A stretch of DNA of 64,000 bases from Fistulifera solaris (taxonomy: Eukaryota; Bacillariophyta; Bacillariophyceae; Naviculales; Stauroneidaceae): contig AP026124.1 in the NCBI GenBank assembly GCA_030295235.1, positions 1,674,001-1,738,000 of the forward strand, given 5' to 3'. This document shows, in pieces, positions 11,801 to 22,913 of this stretch. The notes below the pieces were generated by a model. It was not told the DNA's origin, did not search any database, and worked only from the letters and a program-made list of their open reading frames with translations. The translations under genes were made by a program, and so were the position numbers. How positions within the stretch are numbered: the stretch's first letter is position 1; the number at the start of each line of letters is the position of its first letter.

Positions 11801-12533
11801 AACTTTTGTCAATGTCGACAAACGATATTCAGAGCAACGAAAACAAGTTCTCAGCCAGGCTGGGGTAGATACAAGCGACCCTTTTCAATGGAAAAGATTA
11901 TGTCCGTCATCCCAGCAAAACGGGAGGGCAACATTCACACAGGGAAGTGCAGCTGATCTTATTAATGCGTACTTCGTCGAACGCGATTCTAAAACTGGAT
12001 GGATTTTTGACCAGCTGGCCCAGCTCTTACAAGACTATTCCAAACAAGTCGAAGTGATCGAGAGTTTCGTCTACATGAATTATGTTGGAACTAAATTAGA
12101 GAGCTTTTTAAAGTCTAAACGGGCGGAGATGCTGGTCGCTTTTGAGAAAAAGACGGACGTAACAGCGGCAATCAACGTCGCCATGAAGAAGAGACTTCCT
12201 CACCTCGTATCCGAGTTACAAGTAAAGCTAGGCGGATTCGGCTCGGACGTCTCGCAGACTAAACTGAAAGAGATGAAGGCATCTCATCTTGCTAGCAAAG
12301 AGATCAAAGCGGAGTTGCATGAGCTTGCAGTGAGGCGTTTAGTTCGTTCTCGAGAAGCGTCGACCGAGAAAGTTATTTCGCTAATTGGGTGTCTTTCCAG
12401 AGAAATTGAAATCACTTCGACACAGGAACTAAAAGCAATAGGAGAAGCAATGGCAGTGCTCGAACGAAGTATTGACAAAGAAGATTTTGATACAGTTGTT
12501 TACAAACTTTCGAAGAAAAGTCTGAAGGCTTAA
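8856..12533 (+). CDS. PX-domain sorting-nexin-like protein (frame-broken at two homopolymers)
   Basis: Probable endosomal phosphoinositide-binding protein. Residues 1-350 are low-complexity and rich in Ser, Thr, Lys and Pro. A PX domain spans about residues 365-470, with strand KWVVEVSPAEWDADESEWKY, the core FTWRSIADFFWLEESLQQEY and the proline loop GGLLLPDLSKAL. From about residue 600 to the end the protein is helical and coiled-coil-like, as in the BAR-type region of SNX1/Vps5-like nexins. The first in-frame ATG is at 8856. A C6 run (9933-9938) has one base too many and a T3 run (10907-10909) one too few; corrected, the gene is 1226 codons. The Arg that normally opens the PX lipid site (RR-Y-S-DF) reads WRSIADF, so lipid specificity is uncertain. 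Convergent with the next gene. Confidence 0.75.
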
Positions 12534-12615
12534 ATGACATAAAGCATAATGGTATCATGTGTGATTACTTTTAGTTTAAAAACATGTAAGTGTGGTGATT
12601 ATAGCAATAAATTCT

Positions 12616-14368
12616 CTAACGGGACAGTGGGGAGAAGCGCCTTATTAAATCCACGACACGAAGAGGTACATCTGCATCCTCCGCTGGTTCTAGCGAACGG
12701 GCGCTTCCCCTGCTTCGCCTAGACTCGTTATCTGAGCTGTACGGGTCCACATCTACGTGAGCTGACGCTAAAGGGTCGTGATGATAGATTGAGTCCTCAT
12801 CGTGCACTGCTTCGCCAAGCCTGATCAAGTGCTCGTACGACGACAAGTCTCCTAACTGATGTTCTAATGTATCTTCCCCAAACTCCATACTTTGCCCGCC
12901 TTCAGACGCACAATCTTCCGTACCAGCTTTCGTCGATATACCCCACATGGACTGAGTGTCGTCGCACATGTGAGTCTGGTGAATTCTGTTTACGACTCCA
13001 GAAGATGAATACATAGTAGATCCCCCAATGTACGTCTCTCCAGCCACCGTAATGTGCTGTCCATCATAGGCCAATTTGTCCAGATCAACGTAAAAACTGC
13101 GCTTTCGGTAAAAAGCGACTCCAATCAGAAGTGCAATGAAAGCACCCGCACTTGCCGATGCTCCGATCGCCACGTTGGATTTCCTAGCAACAGCATCATC
13201 ATTTCTTGGAATTGAATCGTAAACATCCGAAGTCGTAGAAAAATGTTGTTTTCTGGTAACTGTCCCAGCAAATCTAGGTATGTCCTAAGATTCTCCCCGG
13301 AGAAGGCGAGCGTCGTGAGAAGATCCATTTCTCCTGCAGTTGGTAATGGATCTGTACCAGCGACGAAGAAGGCGGTAGATTTGAAGCCAATCTGATATGA
13401 AGAAGGCGGCTCTGACGGCTGAGAGGACGATTTCCTCGTATCTAGTTCCTTCAACTCGTCAAGACGTTGTTTACTAAAACCATTCAGATAAGTTCTTGTG
13501 ACAGTGACTGCTGCCTGCACATCTGAGTCCGATGGAACGTCATCGCCTTCAAACACGTAGGCTAAAACGAAGTCGGAAAGTTGCAGCGTCTCCCCAGCGG
13601 GTGTTGGGGCAACTGGGTAAAATGAGAAACGACAAAAAATAGTATTTGAGAAACAAGAATAGAGACTTACCTGATGGATTTGCAGTAGGACCTGATGCCG
13701 ACGGTGGCGTCGGCGTTACATCTGGTGGATTTAATGATGGACTTGACGGTGAAGGGAAATGCACGGGAGATTGACTAAGAGAGGAGTGAGGAGAAGAGGC
13801 AGGAGATAAAGTCTCGCTACCATTTCCTTTGCCGCTAACATAACTCTTAGAAGAGTGATTATGTGAAGCGGAAGGTGGGGATTTGTGCCCTTTTCCTTTT
13901 CCACTAACGTGATTCATATGACCTTTGCCGCGGTTTTTCTTTTTGAAAGAATGACTAGACTTCGATTTTTTCTTCGAAGCCAACTTGTCTTTCTTCGACG
14001 ATTTCAATGATTTGGAACTGCTACTTTTTCCTTTTCCCTTTCCTTTGCCGCTGCTCTTACTCGACTTGCCTTGCCTTTTTTCCTGAAGGTATTTCCGATT
14101 CCGCGACTTGTTCTGCATCATGAAAACTGCTGTTATACTCCGTCATTGTGCTGTGTTCTACCTCGTTATCATGGTCACTTTGATACGAGTCTCTACGAAA
14201 AAGATTAAGATCATGCAAAGGTTCACGAGCAGCGTCTTCTGAAGGTTGCAGCCGCCGTTCTCCGCGATTCGAAAAGGATAATGTCCGGGTGGCATCGTCG
14301 TATCCTCGGAGGCGCAGAGTCCCGTGCGCAAAGATCGTAATCCATAGCAGTATCCTCATGGTCGTCAT
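12616..14368 (-). CDS. secreted/type I membrane protein with Ser-Lys-Gly-rich ectodomain, two exons
   Basis: A signal peptide (MTTMRILLWITIFAHGTLRL) begins at the ATG at 14368. A long low-complexity segment of SGKGKGKG- and SKSSKSK-type repeats, then Ser/Pro-rich sequence, leads to a more conserved module (FVLAYVFEGDDVPSDSDVQA) and one transmembrane helix near residue 380 (GASASAGAFIALLIGVAFY). The tail is acidic and cytosolic. A 58-bp GT-AG intron (13670-13613) joins SG to the TPAGETLQLSDF segment. An A6 run (14076-14081) and a T5 run (13239-13243) shift frame in opposite directions; corrected length is 565 codons. The layout resembles a diatom cell-surface or silica-associated family, but that is an inference. 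The basic SGKG tracts could bind polyanions. Confidence 0.75.
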
Positions 14369-14961
14369 CGAAAAATTTCTTTGCTCGCTTTCCACTTGAA
14401 ATTGCAAGCGCGCTACGGGAGTCTTGTTGTGATCATGATGTTACATTTTTGAATCATCATGGATTGCCAAAATGTGAGCTCAACGCTCGTCGCACGAAAG
14501 AGATCATCAGTACGGGAGGACGTTAAAATTCTGCCTCCCAGTACAAGATTCCACGTAGCGTCTACGACGAGGCAGAATTTTAACACCATTCCCTGTCGTA
14601 TCAACACACAAAATATTATTATACTCCGTACTCTGTAGTCTGTAGTGAAAATTTATAGTTTGAAAACATATCGATCCAATAAGGTTTTGAGTAAAGAAGA
14701 GCAACGGAGTACTCCGTAACAGGTATACTTGTAAACCTTACCTGGTTGCGCATGAATCATCTTCATCATGAGTCCTTAAAGTTTAGGCGGACTCCAATCA
14801 TTCGCAAACCTTTAGCAATATTTCGCTGGAAAGAAGATACGAGTCGACCATCTAGGGTGTAATTATAATCGTTGACATGAATTTTATTCTCTGCATCATA
14901 GCCATTTCGACACCTACCTTTCCGTCGCTTAAAATCGCAATGCTACACTTTGGAATCATGT
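14369..14961. other. spacer with TACGGAGTA/GGTAC words
   Basis: 593 bp. It holds two exact TACTCCGTA words (14632-14640, 14710-14718); the second is part of a 14-bp perfect palindrome ACGGAGTACTCCGT at 14704-14717. A 17-nt match, AAAATTCTGCCTCCCAG at 14524 and its inverse near 14572, can pair as a hairpin. No gene is visible. Confidence 0.45.
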
Positions 14962-15648
14962 TTAAGAACTGAAATTTATATCAGCATCCTCGAATTTGAA
15001 TATTCCGGCGTATTTGGACATGAAGTACGTCAGGAACTCGTTTATTGTACCGCGAATACGGGGATCAATCTCTCTCAGTCGGGGTGTTTCATCCTCCAAA
15101 GCAAGTCTCATATGATGCATCCATCGTTCTGCTCCTGATTTCGTCATGATTTCCTTTGCTCTTGTCATTTCATGGTGAACATTCATTCGCTGCTCGCCTC
15201 CACTGTACAATGGACCGCTTCCAAAGCAATCGAGGTACATCGTCGTTTGCATAAAAATGTGATACTTTTTGGACGCTAAGGCCGTGAAAATGTCTCGAAA
15301 CCACGGAGCTTCCGCGTCGTCAAAGACACGTTCGTAAAAGTTTGTAACGAAAGAGAATACTGGGTCTCGGCCCATCAAATCGTAGAGCTGCCAAAAATAC
15401 AGACGGTCTTCTCGGTTGCGAGATGCGTGCAAGGATAAGATAGAATCGTCCTCTTTGCAAGACGGCTCCATCATTCCCTTCTTGATCTGTATATCAAGGA
15501 AGTCATCTCGCGCGAGTTTGGTCATCATTCCAGTTTTGGGAGGTTTTGCTTTTGCGGCATGGTTGCCAGACATTGGACAAGAATGTGGCTTTGCCCCGGC
15601 GGTTGCCAATAATCTATCTTGATCTGTGCTCTCCGCTGCTACAACCAT
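14962..15648 (-). CDS. truncated haemoglobin (group II-like)
   Basis: A 228-residue globin with a ~75-residue N-terminal extension. The globin core starts at FWQLYDLMGRDPVFSFVTNF, with YERVF matching the B-C region and its conserved Tyr. It continues through IFMQTTMYLDCFGSGPLYSG, matching the QWLGGPxLY pattern of group II truncated globins, then RMNVHHEMTRAKEIM with a candidate proximal His, and GAERWMHHM with the group II Trp (G8). Likely roles are NO or O2 chemistry. The frame is intact and the start is the ATG at 15648. The N-terminal part includes PHSCPMSGNH, which looks like a small metal- or haem-binding CP-type segment, but I cannot assign it. Confidence 0.8.
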   Translation of the reverse strand: MVVAAESTDQDRLLATAGAKPHSCPMSGNHAAKAKPPKTGMMTKLARDDFLDIQIKKGMMEPSCKEDDSILSLHASRNREDRLYFWQLYDLMGRDPVFSFVTNFYERVFDDAEAPWFRDIFTALASKKYHIFMQTTMYLDCFGSGPLYSGGEQRMNVHHEMTRAKEIMTKSGAERWMHHMRLALEDETPRLREIDPRIRGTINEFLTYFMSKYAGIFKFEDADINFSS

Positions 15649-16263
15649 TTCGTGTATCTTCTCTCAACGGTTGGTGCGTCTTTTTTGCTGTTGTTTGATC
15701 AAAGTGAGCAAATGAAAGGTTCGACAAGGTTCCACTTCATGTTCAAGGTTCGTGTTTGTGTTAAGTAGTTAGGATGTTTCCGTTTTCCAACTCCTTTGGT
15801 TTTCCGTAGAACTGATCGGGTTCTTTGGGTGTAGGTTACAGTACAAATGGTGCAACGTAGTTGATACAGGTTTGGGCCTTTTAGGGTACCGTACACCGTA
15901 CGGGTACGGATTACGGATCAAAGAATTGTACTGGTACATTGTAGGTGGTTCTTTCATTATTTTTTATCTCTTCCGGTTCTTGCGCAGTTTTCACGTTTGT
16001 CTTTGCGGTTTTGCCATAAAGAGCATAATTTCGGAAACGCACCTCATTTCTCATTGCACTGCGAACAACCGCCCAGCGATCCACACACCAGATACCAGGT
16101 AACAATCCATTGCGTCTTTGTCAACCTTTGTTTGATATAAAAGAAATATTTTGTCCCCATCGCACCAAAACATCTTCTCTATCCGCAATCGTACGAAATT
16201 GCAAAAGCTTTTGGTGCTTACTTTCTCGCAAGCCTTACAAAGAACAATAAAGAATTTCCCCAA
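15649..16263. other. divergent spacer
   Basis: 615 bp between the globin and coiled-coil gene starts. Near 15885-15920 it has a run of GGTACCGTACACCGTACGGG-type words. Nothing else is recognisable. Confidence 0.4.
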
Positions 16264-17649
16264 ATGTCGACGCGCTTCTCCCTCCGCAATGACACGGGAC
16301 AGCCGTCTGGAAATACTGCAGCTATCAGTCTATGGCAGAAATTCAGCTTGCTGCAGCAATCTATCGAGAAATGTATCAAGGATCGTAAGGAGATCGATGC
16401 AAGAATCGACGCGAGTCAAATGCGACAAAGCGACTTACGTGAATTGCGACGTGAAAGCCTGCAAGGAACGTGCGAAGCGGAGCGCAAGCTAATTGAGATC
16501 GAAGAGAAATTAGCAGCTCTTCAGAATCATTACGACATCGAAATTCAGCCTGTGTATGCTTCTTCCCTTTGGGAGAAACGAAACTCGGAAATCCGAATGA
16601 AACAATGGAAGGAGTACAAGGCATTAGCCCTACAACTTTTCTTGGACCGATCCGCCAATTTTCGTTCAAAGTGCAAGCGTCTCCAAATGGGATGTGAATC
16701 CTTGGATCTCACACATGCAAAATGCCAGGCATGGATGTATGTTTTTAGCTATGATCGGGGCGATGACGCGGATGGTGTTACCTTCGATGACTTCACCGAA
16801 GAAAATGATCAATTTATTTGTCCTACTGACGACGACGAATCAAAAAGAGACAACCCTTTACTCTGGGAGATTCCGAAAAACGACTACGAACTTTTGGATT
16901 TAGCCGAAAAGTACAAGCAGGAATTGGATGTTTACGAGATCTTTTGCAAAGAGCTGGACACGTTGAAAGAAAGAAAATCTGAATATATTCAGCAAGAGCG
17001 CACTCTCACAGAGCGAGCCAGTTTGATGCAAAAACAGTTGGATCGTATCTTAAGTGACTGCAGCGGTTTGGAGTCCCAGATTGAGGACCAGCGCGCATCG
17101 CGGTCGCATCAAGGTAATTCCTTCGTGATGGACCAGCCGCAAATCATCTTGAACCGCCCTAACCTTGTATCAGAACAATCCATTGCCATCTCTGACCGTT
17201 CGATACAGCATCAACAACATCAAATAGAATCGTTGGATGAACCGCCGGTAAAGCGACCGCGAACAAATCCTTATTGTCAAAGCAAAACAAACAGATCAAA
17301 TCTCTCAGCTTTAAAACGTCGCAAAGCTCTTCGGTCAGTCGTGCTTGGGTCGACAGCTGTTGCTCCCGTTTCTTCACCTTTACGGTCCGAATTAACTACG
17401 AAAGAATACGATTTTTCACGTTTTCAGCATGGTCATGACGTAACGGCGGATATATGTGAGGTCCCATCTTTAGGGAGGAATGCGCATGATACTGAAGAAG
17501 CTCGAATTGAAGGGAAAGGCTCTGAACGTAGCAGCGCACATTATCGCGCTAGTGCGGCAATCGACGATGACGATGAAGACGATGATCTTTTTCTCTTTTG
17601 TAGGTCTACGCAAGTAGTGCTATCAGCCTTATCACTTCTTTCGAGCTAG
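16264..17649 (+). CDS. coiled-coil nuclear-type protein, unknown function
   Basis: An intact 461-residue frame from the ATG at 16264. Residues 20-140 and 220-290 are rich in Glu, Lys, Arg, Gln and Leu with heptad character (RRESLQGTCEAERKLIEIEE), predicting coiled coils. They are separated by an acidic stretch (DDADGVTFDDFTEENDQ). The C-terminal third is polar and basic with likely nuclear-localisation motifs (KRPRTNPY and LKRRKALR), then an acidic DDDDEDDD patch and a hydrophobic tail. I do not recognise the family. A structural or chromosome-associated role would fit, but that is only inference. Confidence 0.7.
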   Translation: MSTRFSLRNDTGQPSGNTAAISLWQKFSLLQQSIEKCIKDRKEIDARIDASQMRQSDLRELRRESLQGTCEAERKLIEIEEKLAALQNHYDIEIQPVYASSLWEKRNSEIRMKQWKEYKALALQLFLDRSANFRSKCKRLQMGCESLDLTHAKCQAWMYVFSYDRGDDADGVTFDDFTEENDQFICPTDDDESKRDNPLLWEIPKNDYELLDLAEKYKQELDVYEIFCKELDTLKERKSEYIQQERTLTERASLMQKQLDRILSDCSGLESQIEDQRASRSHQGNSFVMDQPQIILNRPNLVSEQSIAISDRSIQHQQHQIESLDEPPVKRPRTNPYCQSKTNRSNLSALKRRKALRSVVLGSTAVAPVSSPLRSELTTKEYDFSRFQHGHDVTADICEVPSLGRNAHDTEEARIEGKGSERSSAHYRASAAIDDDDEDDDLFLFCRSTQVVLSALSLLSS

Positions 17650-18918
17650 CTCATAAGATACGAAGCCCTCGCTTCACACGATTGTCGAGCAAAATTTGCG
17701 GATTGGAAATGACTCTAGAGCCTAAGAATTTGGAAACTTCCTGGACGACTACCAGGTACTTGTACCATGTCGTATTGTTTTCGAGACAAAAACTGTTTGA
17801 TTCTTGACTCCGTATCGTATTGACCACCCATATGACACATAATGACCACTGGGCCACTTCTAGGTTCTAGTTCTAGTTTCTTGGTAAAGTACACCAATAG
17901 AGCGAGTACACATTCGCGAGCGAACAGCGATGGCTCAAAGCATTTTTTCCTTTTCAAGTCGTACACTAGGTCTCTAGGTCGTAGTTCGAAAACCCTGCTT
18001 ACTCGTAGAAACCAGAAGCTAGCAAGCTAGAGAAGAGAAAAGCTGGAAGACAAGTAAGCGATCACTAGTCTAACCACTAAGGCATAGAAAATCATAGATA
18101 ACCTCCCTGGCGTCTGTCGTCTCTAAAAAAGACTCTTGAGTCCTTTCCAATCCTTTTTAACGTCGTCTCTCGTTATAGCTATAGGCTATAGGCGTTACGT
18201 TTTACATGGCTCGGGGCTCGTGGGGAACTCCTTTCTAGATTTTGACTCTCTTTTCGGGCTTGTCATTTTAGATTCAAGCTTTACCCTGGAACGGTACCAG
18301 GTGTACCTCTCTACGTTCTCTATTCTCTATTGTCTCTCACTCTTCTCACCCTAGCCCGGGACTCCAACACTCAAAAAGGCCCAAATAATCGAGAGAATTC
18401 TTCGTTTTAAGTCATAAGAACAAAGGAAATTCTTTTCCGTTTCCAGTCCCATAGTCAATGACAAAACACACAATGAGCAATGACCCTTTCCATGACCCAT
18501 GACAACAGTGCTCACTGCTCATTTCTCTGCCAACGGCCAACAGCCGGTCTTCTTTTAGCTTCAAACTAGCTTCCCCAGCGAAATTTCTTAGGAAATACAT
18601 AGGTAAAAGGAGCGTGATCATAATACAGGAACTGCAACAATGATGATTATGAGACGCTTGCTCCTTGCTCCTCTGGAATTCTAGTCGTGCATTGTGCTAA
18701 ATGGGCTATGGGCTGTGGTGGCTGTGGCAGGCTGTGACTACCTGGTACCTGGTATGCCTGTGCCCTGTGCAGGATACCGCCACATCTTCTTCAGTATTTC
18801 TTACGGAGTAGGCTCTAGTTGGCGCTTAACCGACTGCCCACAAAATTAACTTGAACAAAAAGACTCACAAGAAATTTCATTCGACTGAGAAAGCCGGGCA
18901 AAAGCTGTGAGAAATAGC
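17650..18918. other. 1.27-kb spacer without a recognisable gene
   Basis: No conserved open frame on either strand. It contains clusters of GGTACC/CCTGGTAC words (17752-17766, 18292-18306, 18741-18755), one TACGGAGTA (18802-18810), and a tRNA-like A-box read on the minus strand near 18063-18085 that does not complete a cloverleaf. Confidence 0.45.
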
Positions 18919-19538
18919 ATGCGTTCAATAGCCTATCAAGATGAGCGATCTGTTGGTTCGTCCTTCACTGTTGACAAAGTCGTGAAGGAAAGGTTTTGTC
19001 AATCAAATGTGATCTTTCGCAGCCACATCGTGTGAGATTCGTCGATACAGTGGCGGTGGCTGAATTTAAAAAGTATCCTTTTTCAATGCATGAGCTTATA
19101 TGGTACACACAGGATGATTACGATATGATAAAAGCTCGCAATTCGTTTATTTTGTCCATGGTGAAACAAGGTTCTTTCAAAGAAAGTGAAAAACATTCAT
19201 TCCGAGGCCTCGAATACAAGCTACGCGAAGGATACAAGCAACGGAAATGGAACAAGATTACATCGATCCTAGCCGTTCTTGATGAACAAGAACAGCAGCT
19301 AAGCCAGAACACTCGCAACCCTGAAGCCATCGCCGACGTTTACAGGGATGCGGCTGAAAGTGCCAAAGAGTCTGCCCGGATCAATGGAGAAAGAGATTCA
19401 CTCATCGATCATTCGCCAATCGACATAGCCACTGAATTTCCAAGGCTTAAATCGACACCAGAAGATACTTCCTTCTCAATAAGAACCGCCCAGAACGTTT
19501 CCACATTCGATCGTATCCGTAACCAAAACGTTGCTTGA
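18919..19538 (+). CDS. small diatom-family protein of unknown function (one homopolymer frame break)
   Basis: A 206-residue protein. It has a short N-terminus, a RVRFVDTVAVAEF strand, then MHELIWYTQDDYDMIKARN, SFRGLEYKLREGYKQRKWNK and ILAVLDEQEQQL. I recognise the arrangement (VRF... WY...DDY...IK... RGLE... AVL.EQ) as a multi-copy family in diatom genomes with no known function. The start is the ATG at 18919. A T4 run at 18994-18997 must be five T for the N-terminus to join the conserved part, giving 207 codons. The middle is probably helical. Family membership is from memory of similar diatom proteins, not from a search. Confidence 0.7.
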
Positions 19539-19841
19539 AATGTTTGTGAGTCGATCCATTGAACATGAATGGAGCGCTAGACTCGTATCAAATAAAATTT
19601 TTCTTTCGATTTTCAATGTTTACTTCATCTCTCATTGTATGCACTGCAAAAACCAAGCCTGTTGCAAATACTTTCCAGTTGATCGAATTCAAGGTAACTG
19701 AAACTCGCTTTTCGTCAAATCGGAAGATAAATGGCATCATTTGAGAACAAAGTGTGTTCATCTAAAGACGATCTGTATCAATTCTATTTTCATGAAACGA
19801 GTAACACATTGACTCAAACGAAGGTTGCTTCTATACGAGCA
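19539..19841. other. convergent 3' spacer
   Basis: 303 bp between two stop codons. AT-rich with no repeat or gene; likely the two 3' UTRs. Confidence 0.4.
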
Positions 19842-20805
19842 CTATCGAACAACACTTTCCTTGATTGCCAGCTTTTCCAAGTTTACATCCCATAGTATTC
19901 GACGTTCTCCTTCCAAGTCATGAAGAACGACATATCTCGCGACACACTGATTGCCATGTTGTACCACCCAATGACTTGCTACCACTTCGTCAGAATTGCG
20001 AATGAAAGGACTAGTTGTCTGACCAGCGTCTAATGTAAGCTCTGCCCAGAGAGATTTTGCCGATGAAGTGATGCAGAAGGAGAGCGGACAAATGGGTATA
20101 GAGGAAGTTACGGCAGTCATTACAGCAGGTTGAGTTGCTACTTGGTTTCGTTTTTGTTTCGTCAGGCAGTTTGCCGTGTCAATGAGAGTGGCCACTGCGA
20201 CGAAAGATGAGTGAAACAATTGAAAGATCGGAAGACTTTCCTTTGAAAAACGAAAACTTACTCAATAGCGATTGTCGCGCTCGTCTTTGTATAGGTGTTG
20301 GAGATTGAGGCTCTTCTTGCGCACATGAAGTGATACAATCTAAGCCATCGAGAAGCAATGCGTAGGGCTGCTCGTGCCATCCTGCACCTTGTATCTTCCA
20401 GAGCTGCTGCTGTATATCACGAGGGTTCGCAATACGTCGTATCTGTATCCGTTTGAGTGTTTGCTTGTCAAATGACCGCAATTTTTCTCCTGGTTGCTGT
20501 TGACAATGTAACGGGAATTCTTCTTGCGCCAATGGAAGAAAGAGTACAACGGCCAGACAACAACAAGGACGATCACCAACACACCAACAAGGAGCTCTCG
20601 CCGCAAGATCACAAGCTAGATCCATGAGAAGACTTGACCTCCCTGACTTGCTCGGTCCTTGAATGACCAATTGACGGCAAGACAAATGATCTATTAGCGT
20701 TGACAGCAACGAACCGGGTGGATTAAAGGTTCGTTCAAGGTGCTGGGTCTCCGCGTTTGGTTGCAACAGACTGTGTCCGAGGAGAGACCTCTCGGAATCG
20801 TCCAT
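19842..20805 (-). CDS. SWSAP1-like P-loop ATPase, two exons
   Basis: Likely RAD51-paralogue ATPase of the SWS1-SWSAP1 (Shu-type) homologous-recombination complex. Walker A is GPSKSGRSSL near residue 50. The Walker B strand YALLLDGLD follows LKRIQIRRIANPRDIQQQLW. The order LQKIRF..., LLLLDGLE..., LLLDTA... is that of human SWSAP1, and exon 2 continues it with ATLIDTANCL. Exons 20805-20262 and 20194-19842 are joined across a 67-bp GT-AG intron; the total is exactly 299 codons. Walker A has Arg in place of the usual Lys-Thr (KSGRSS), so nucleotide hydrolysis may be weak. A distant RecA-like ATPase of another type is the main alternative. Confidence 0.6.
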
Positions 20806-21408
20806 TTTATTTCTCTAATCACTCTGTAAATGGCGAAATTCAGCGCCTACAAGATGTTTGAGCGAGTTTTACTCAGCGAAGACAAGCAATTGAAGTTCGA
20901 CGCACACGGGAAACAAAGCATCGAGAAGTGAAACCACAGCACAGTAAGGTTGGGGACCTCACCACAAGAGCTACTACACGTTACACGTGATAATCATCCG
21001 GGTACCCCTTTGTCGATAAATTTCCGTACGAGAGCAACGTCAACGCTACGTAGACATTCGAAGCGTTGCATCTTTCATGCCTTTTACGTATTGGAAACCA
21101 GTTTGATGTCGATTAATCATTTACTGGAACGAAGCATCAAGGTTGGGAATGCGATGAGGGCCACAGAGAGACGGACTATCGCAACAAATTACACCGGGAA
21201 AACTTTGCCGCCGTACACAGCGTACTAGAAACGTTAAACCAAGATGAAGTTGTGGACTGGTATCTGGTACTTGATTCAAGCTATCCTCTGAGCTCCGAGA
21301 GGCTGTCTTGGGTAAGGTTTTTGGTGAACATACACTTTTGTGAAAAGAGCGACAGAAACAGATCCTACAAGCTAGAAACAAGAGAAAGCCCCTTCCAGTT
21401 CGATTCGC
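20806..21408. other. spacer upstream of the SWSAP1-like gene
   Basis: 603 bp between the SWSAP1-like start and the 3' end of the next minus-strand gene. I see no conserved frame or repeat. Confidence 0.4.
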
Positions 21409-22545
21409 TTATACCAGATACTGATCGACATCAATGCATCGCAAAATTATATCAGCTCCATGTTCGAAGACCGTAAAGGCAAGGGCTGATGGAAGGAAAC
21501 CTCTGGCAATCATTCGCAGCGATGGGCGTTTCGGCATTCGTCCAAGTGTAGAGTTGCTGCTTCGTGAATGGTTTCGCATTTTCCAATGTGACGCGTAATG
21601 GATAAAAACTGCATGCGCTTGGCCAGCAAAACCTCCTGCAAGAAAAGTTGCCGACAATGAAACTACGAACATATCGTAAACACCATTTGACTGCTTAGTA
21701 ACAAGGCCGTACTCGGTAAGTACATATATCCATGGTGCTGTTGGGTGAGAAGACAAAAAGCCAACTGCACCTTCCAAGAACGTTCGTCGGAATACTTCGT
21801 AGGATCCAAACAAAGTTGAGTGGCTGGCTGCACTATGGAAGAAACGTCGGTAGAGAAGATGAAAATTCACACCTTTCCGTAACGTGTCAGGAAAACTTTG
21901 ACTTCTCATGTGATTCCACCAGTAGGCGTTAATTTCCCATACGTCCATGACAAGGGATTGTGCCACACCCGCCAAAGCTCCGGCAATGAAATGGGCTACA
22001 ATGGGAGAAGAGTTGATTGTTTGACGAATCCCTTCGATGCCTTCAAAGTCCCGAAAAGAATTTCGCCGTTGAAGTGGCACATCGCTTTTGCATTGTTCGG
22101 GTGTTTGTTGGCGAGGAAAAAACCAGTCCTGAAGTATTAAAAGATCGTAAATGCCAAAGGAGGCAAAGCCCTCCAAAGTAAGCTTAATGTTCGCTAGAGC
22201 GGGAAGGCAATACATTGAGAACCGATAGTAGAATGCGACTTCTACCCCTTAGCCACTCGTACCTGAGATTCGAGACGACATTTTGACCTTTTTGTCCGTA
22301 CTTGTAGAGGTCCTCTCAACAGAAACAACACTTTCCTCGGGACCGTGCTTAGCAGCGAGTGACCCCAAGCTTAGAAAAGCGCGTTTGCGAATATATCCTC
22401 CAAGTGCTGCTGAAGATACACCAAGCTGTCGCAGCGTAGAAGCTGCAGATCGCGTAACACCTGCGAGAAGAGAATCATTATTTCGAGGCGTCTCGCTCTC
22501 GCCGGAAGGTGTTGCGGGAAGTTTGTTAGTCTCCGCATCCTGCAT
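21409..22545 (-). CDS. mitochondrial-carrier-like membrane protein, two exons
   Basis: 355 residues after joining 22545-22263 to 22193-21409 across a 69-bp GT-AG intron. The N-terminal ~85 residues are polar and Ser-rich. The rest has the rhythm of SLC25 proteins: LTLEGFASFGIYDLL, HFIAGALAGVAQSLVMDVWE, STLFGSYEVFRRTFL, LSATFLAGGFAGQAHAV and a final ARGFLPSALAFTVFEHG. The canonical PxDxxR/K signatures are absent or worn (SLVMDVWEI), so it may be a degenerate carrier or one that has lost transport. The substrate cannot be stated. A related-looking protein lies at 29777-30774. Confidence 0.6.
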
Positions 22546-22913
22546 TGCTTTTGGATGGAAGTAAGCTACTACGCCACTAGACCTACACCCTCAAAGACGC
22601 AAGTTAATTTTTTGTCGGTGTTCATTTTCAATGAAATGCTTTGCTTCAAATTTACTATCCTTAAAAGTGTTGCTTTTTCGACAAATCCGACTCAAGTAAT
22701 TTTCAGTCCCGGAGATGAAAGGCACCGTATATGCGTTGTTGCTAAAAGCCAGGACTTTTTAGCTCTATTCAATGAAAGTATCATTACTCCTTATTGCGTA
22801 CTGGTCAGTGACAGGAACCTTGAATCTGGTTATAAGAAGTTTTATTTCAGCGCAAAGTGCATAATTTAGATGTTTGTGCGTCGTGACGAGCAGTGCCATG
22901 GAGATGACTGACT
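22546..22913. other. spacer
   Basis: 368 bp between two minus-strand genes, presumably holding the promoter of the carrier-like gene. No motif stands out. Confidence 0.4.

Noticed and set aside
17980-18100. tRNA gene on the minus strand
   Set aside because: There is an A-box-like TTAGTGGTTAGAC and, about 95 nt on, a B-box-like GGTTTTCGAAC, but I could not form acceptor or anticodon stems. Could be a tRNA-derived relic; a tRNAscan-type search would decide.
22555-22869. Separate plus-strand gene of 104 codons
   Set aside because: No conserved pattern, lies in promoter space and overlaps the carrier-like gene's first bases.
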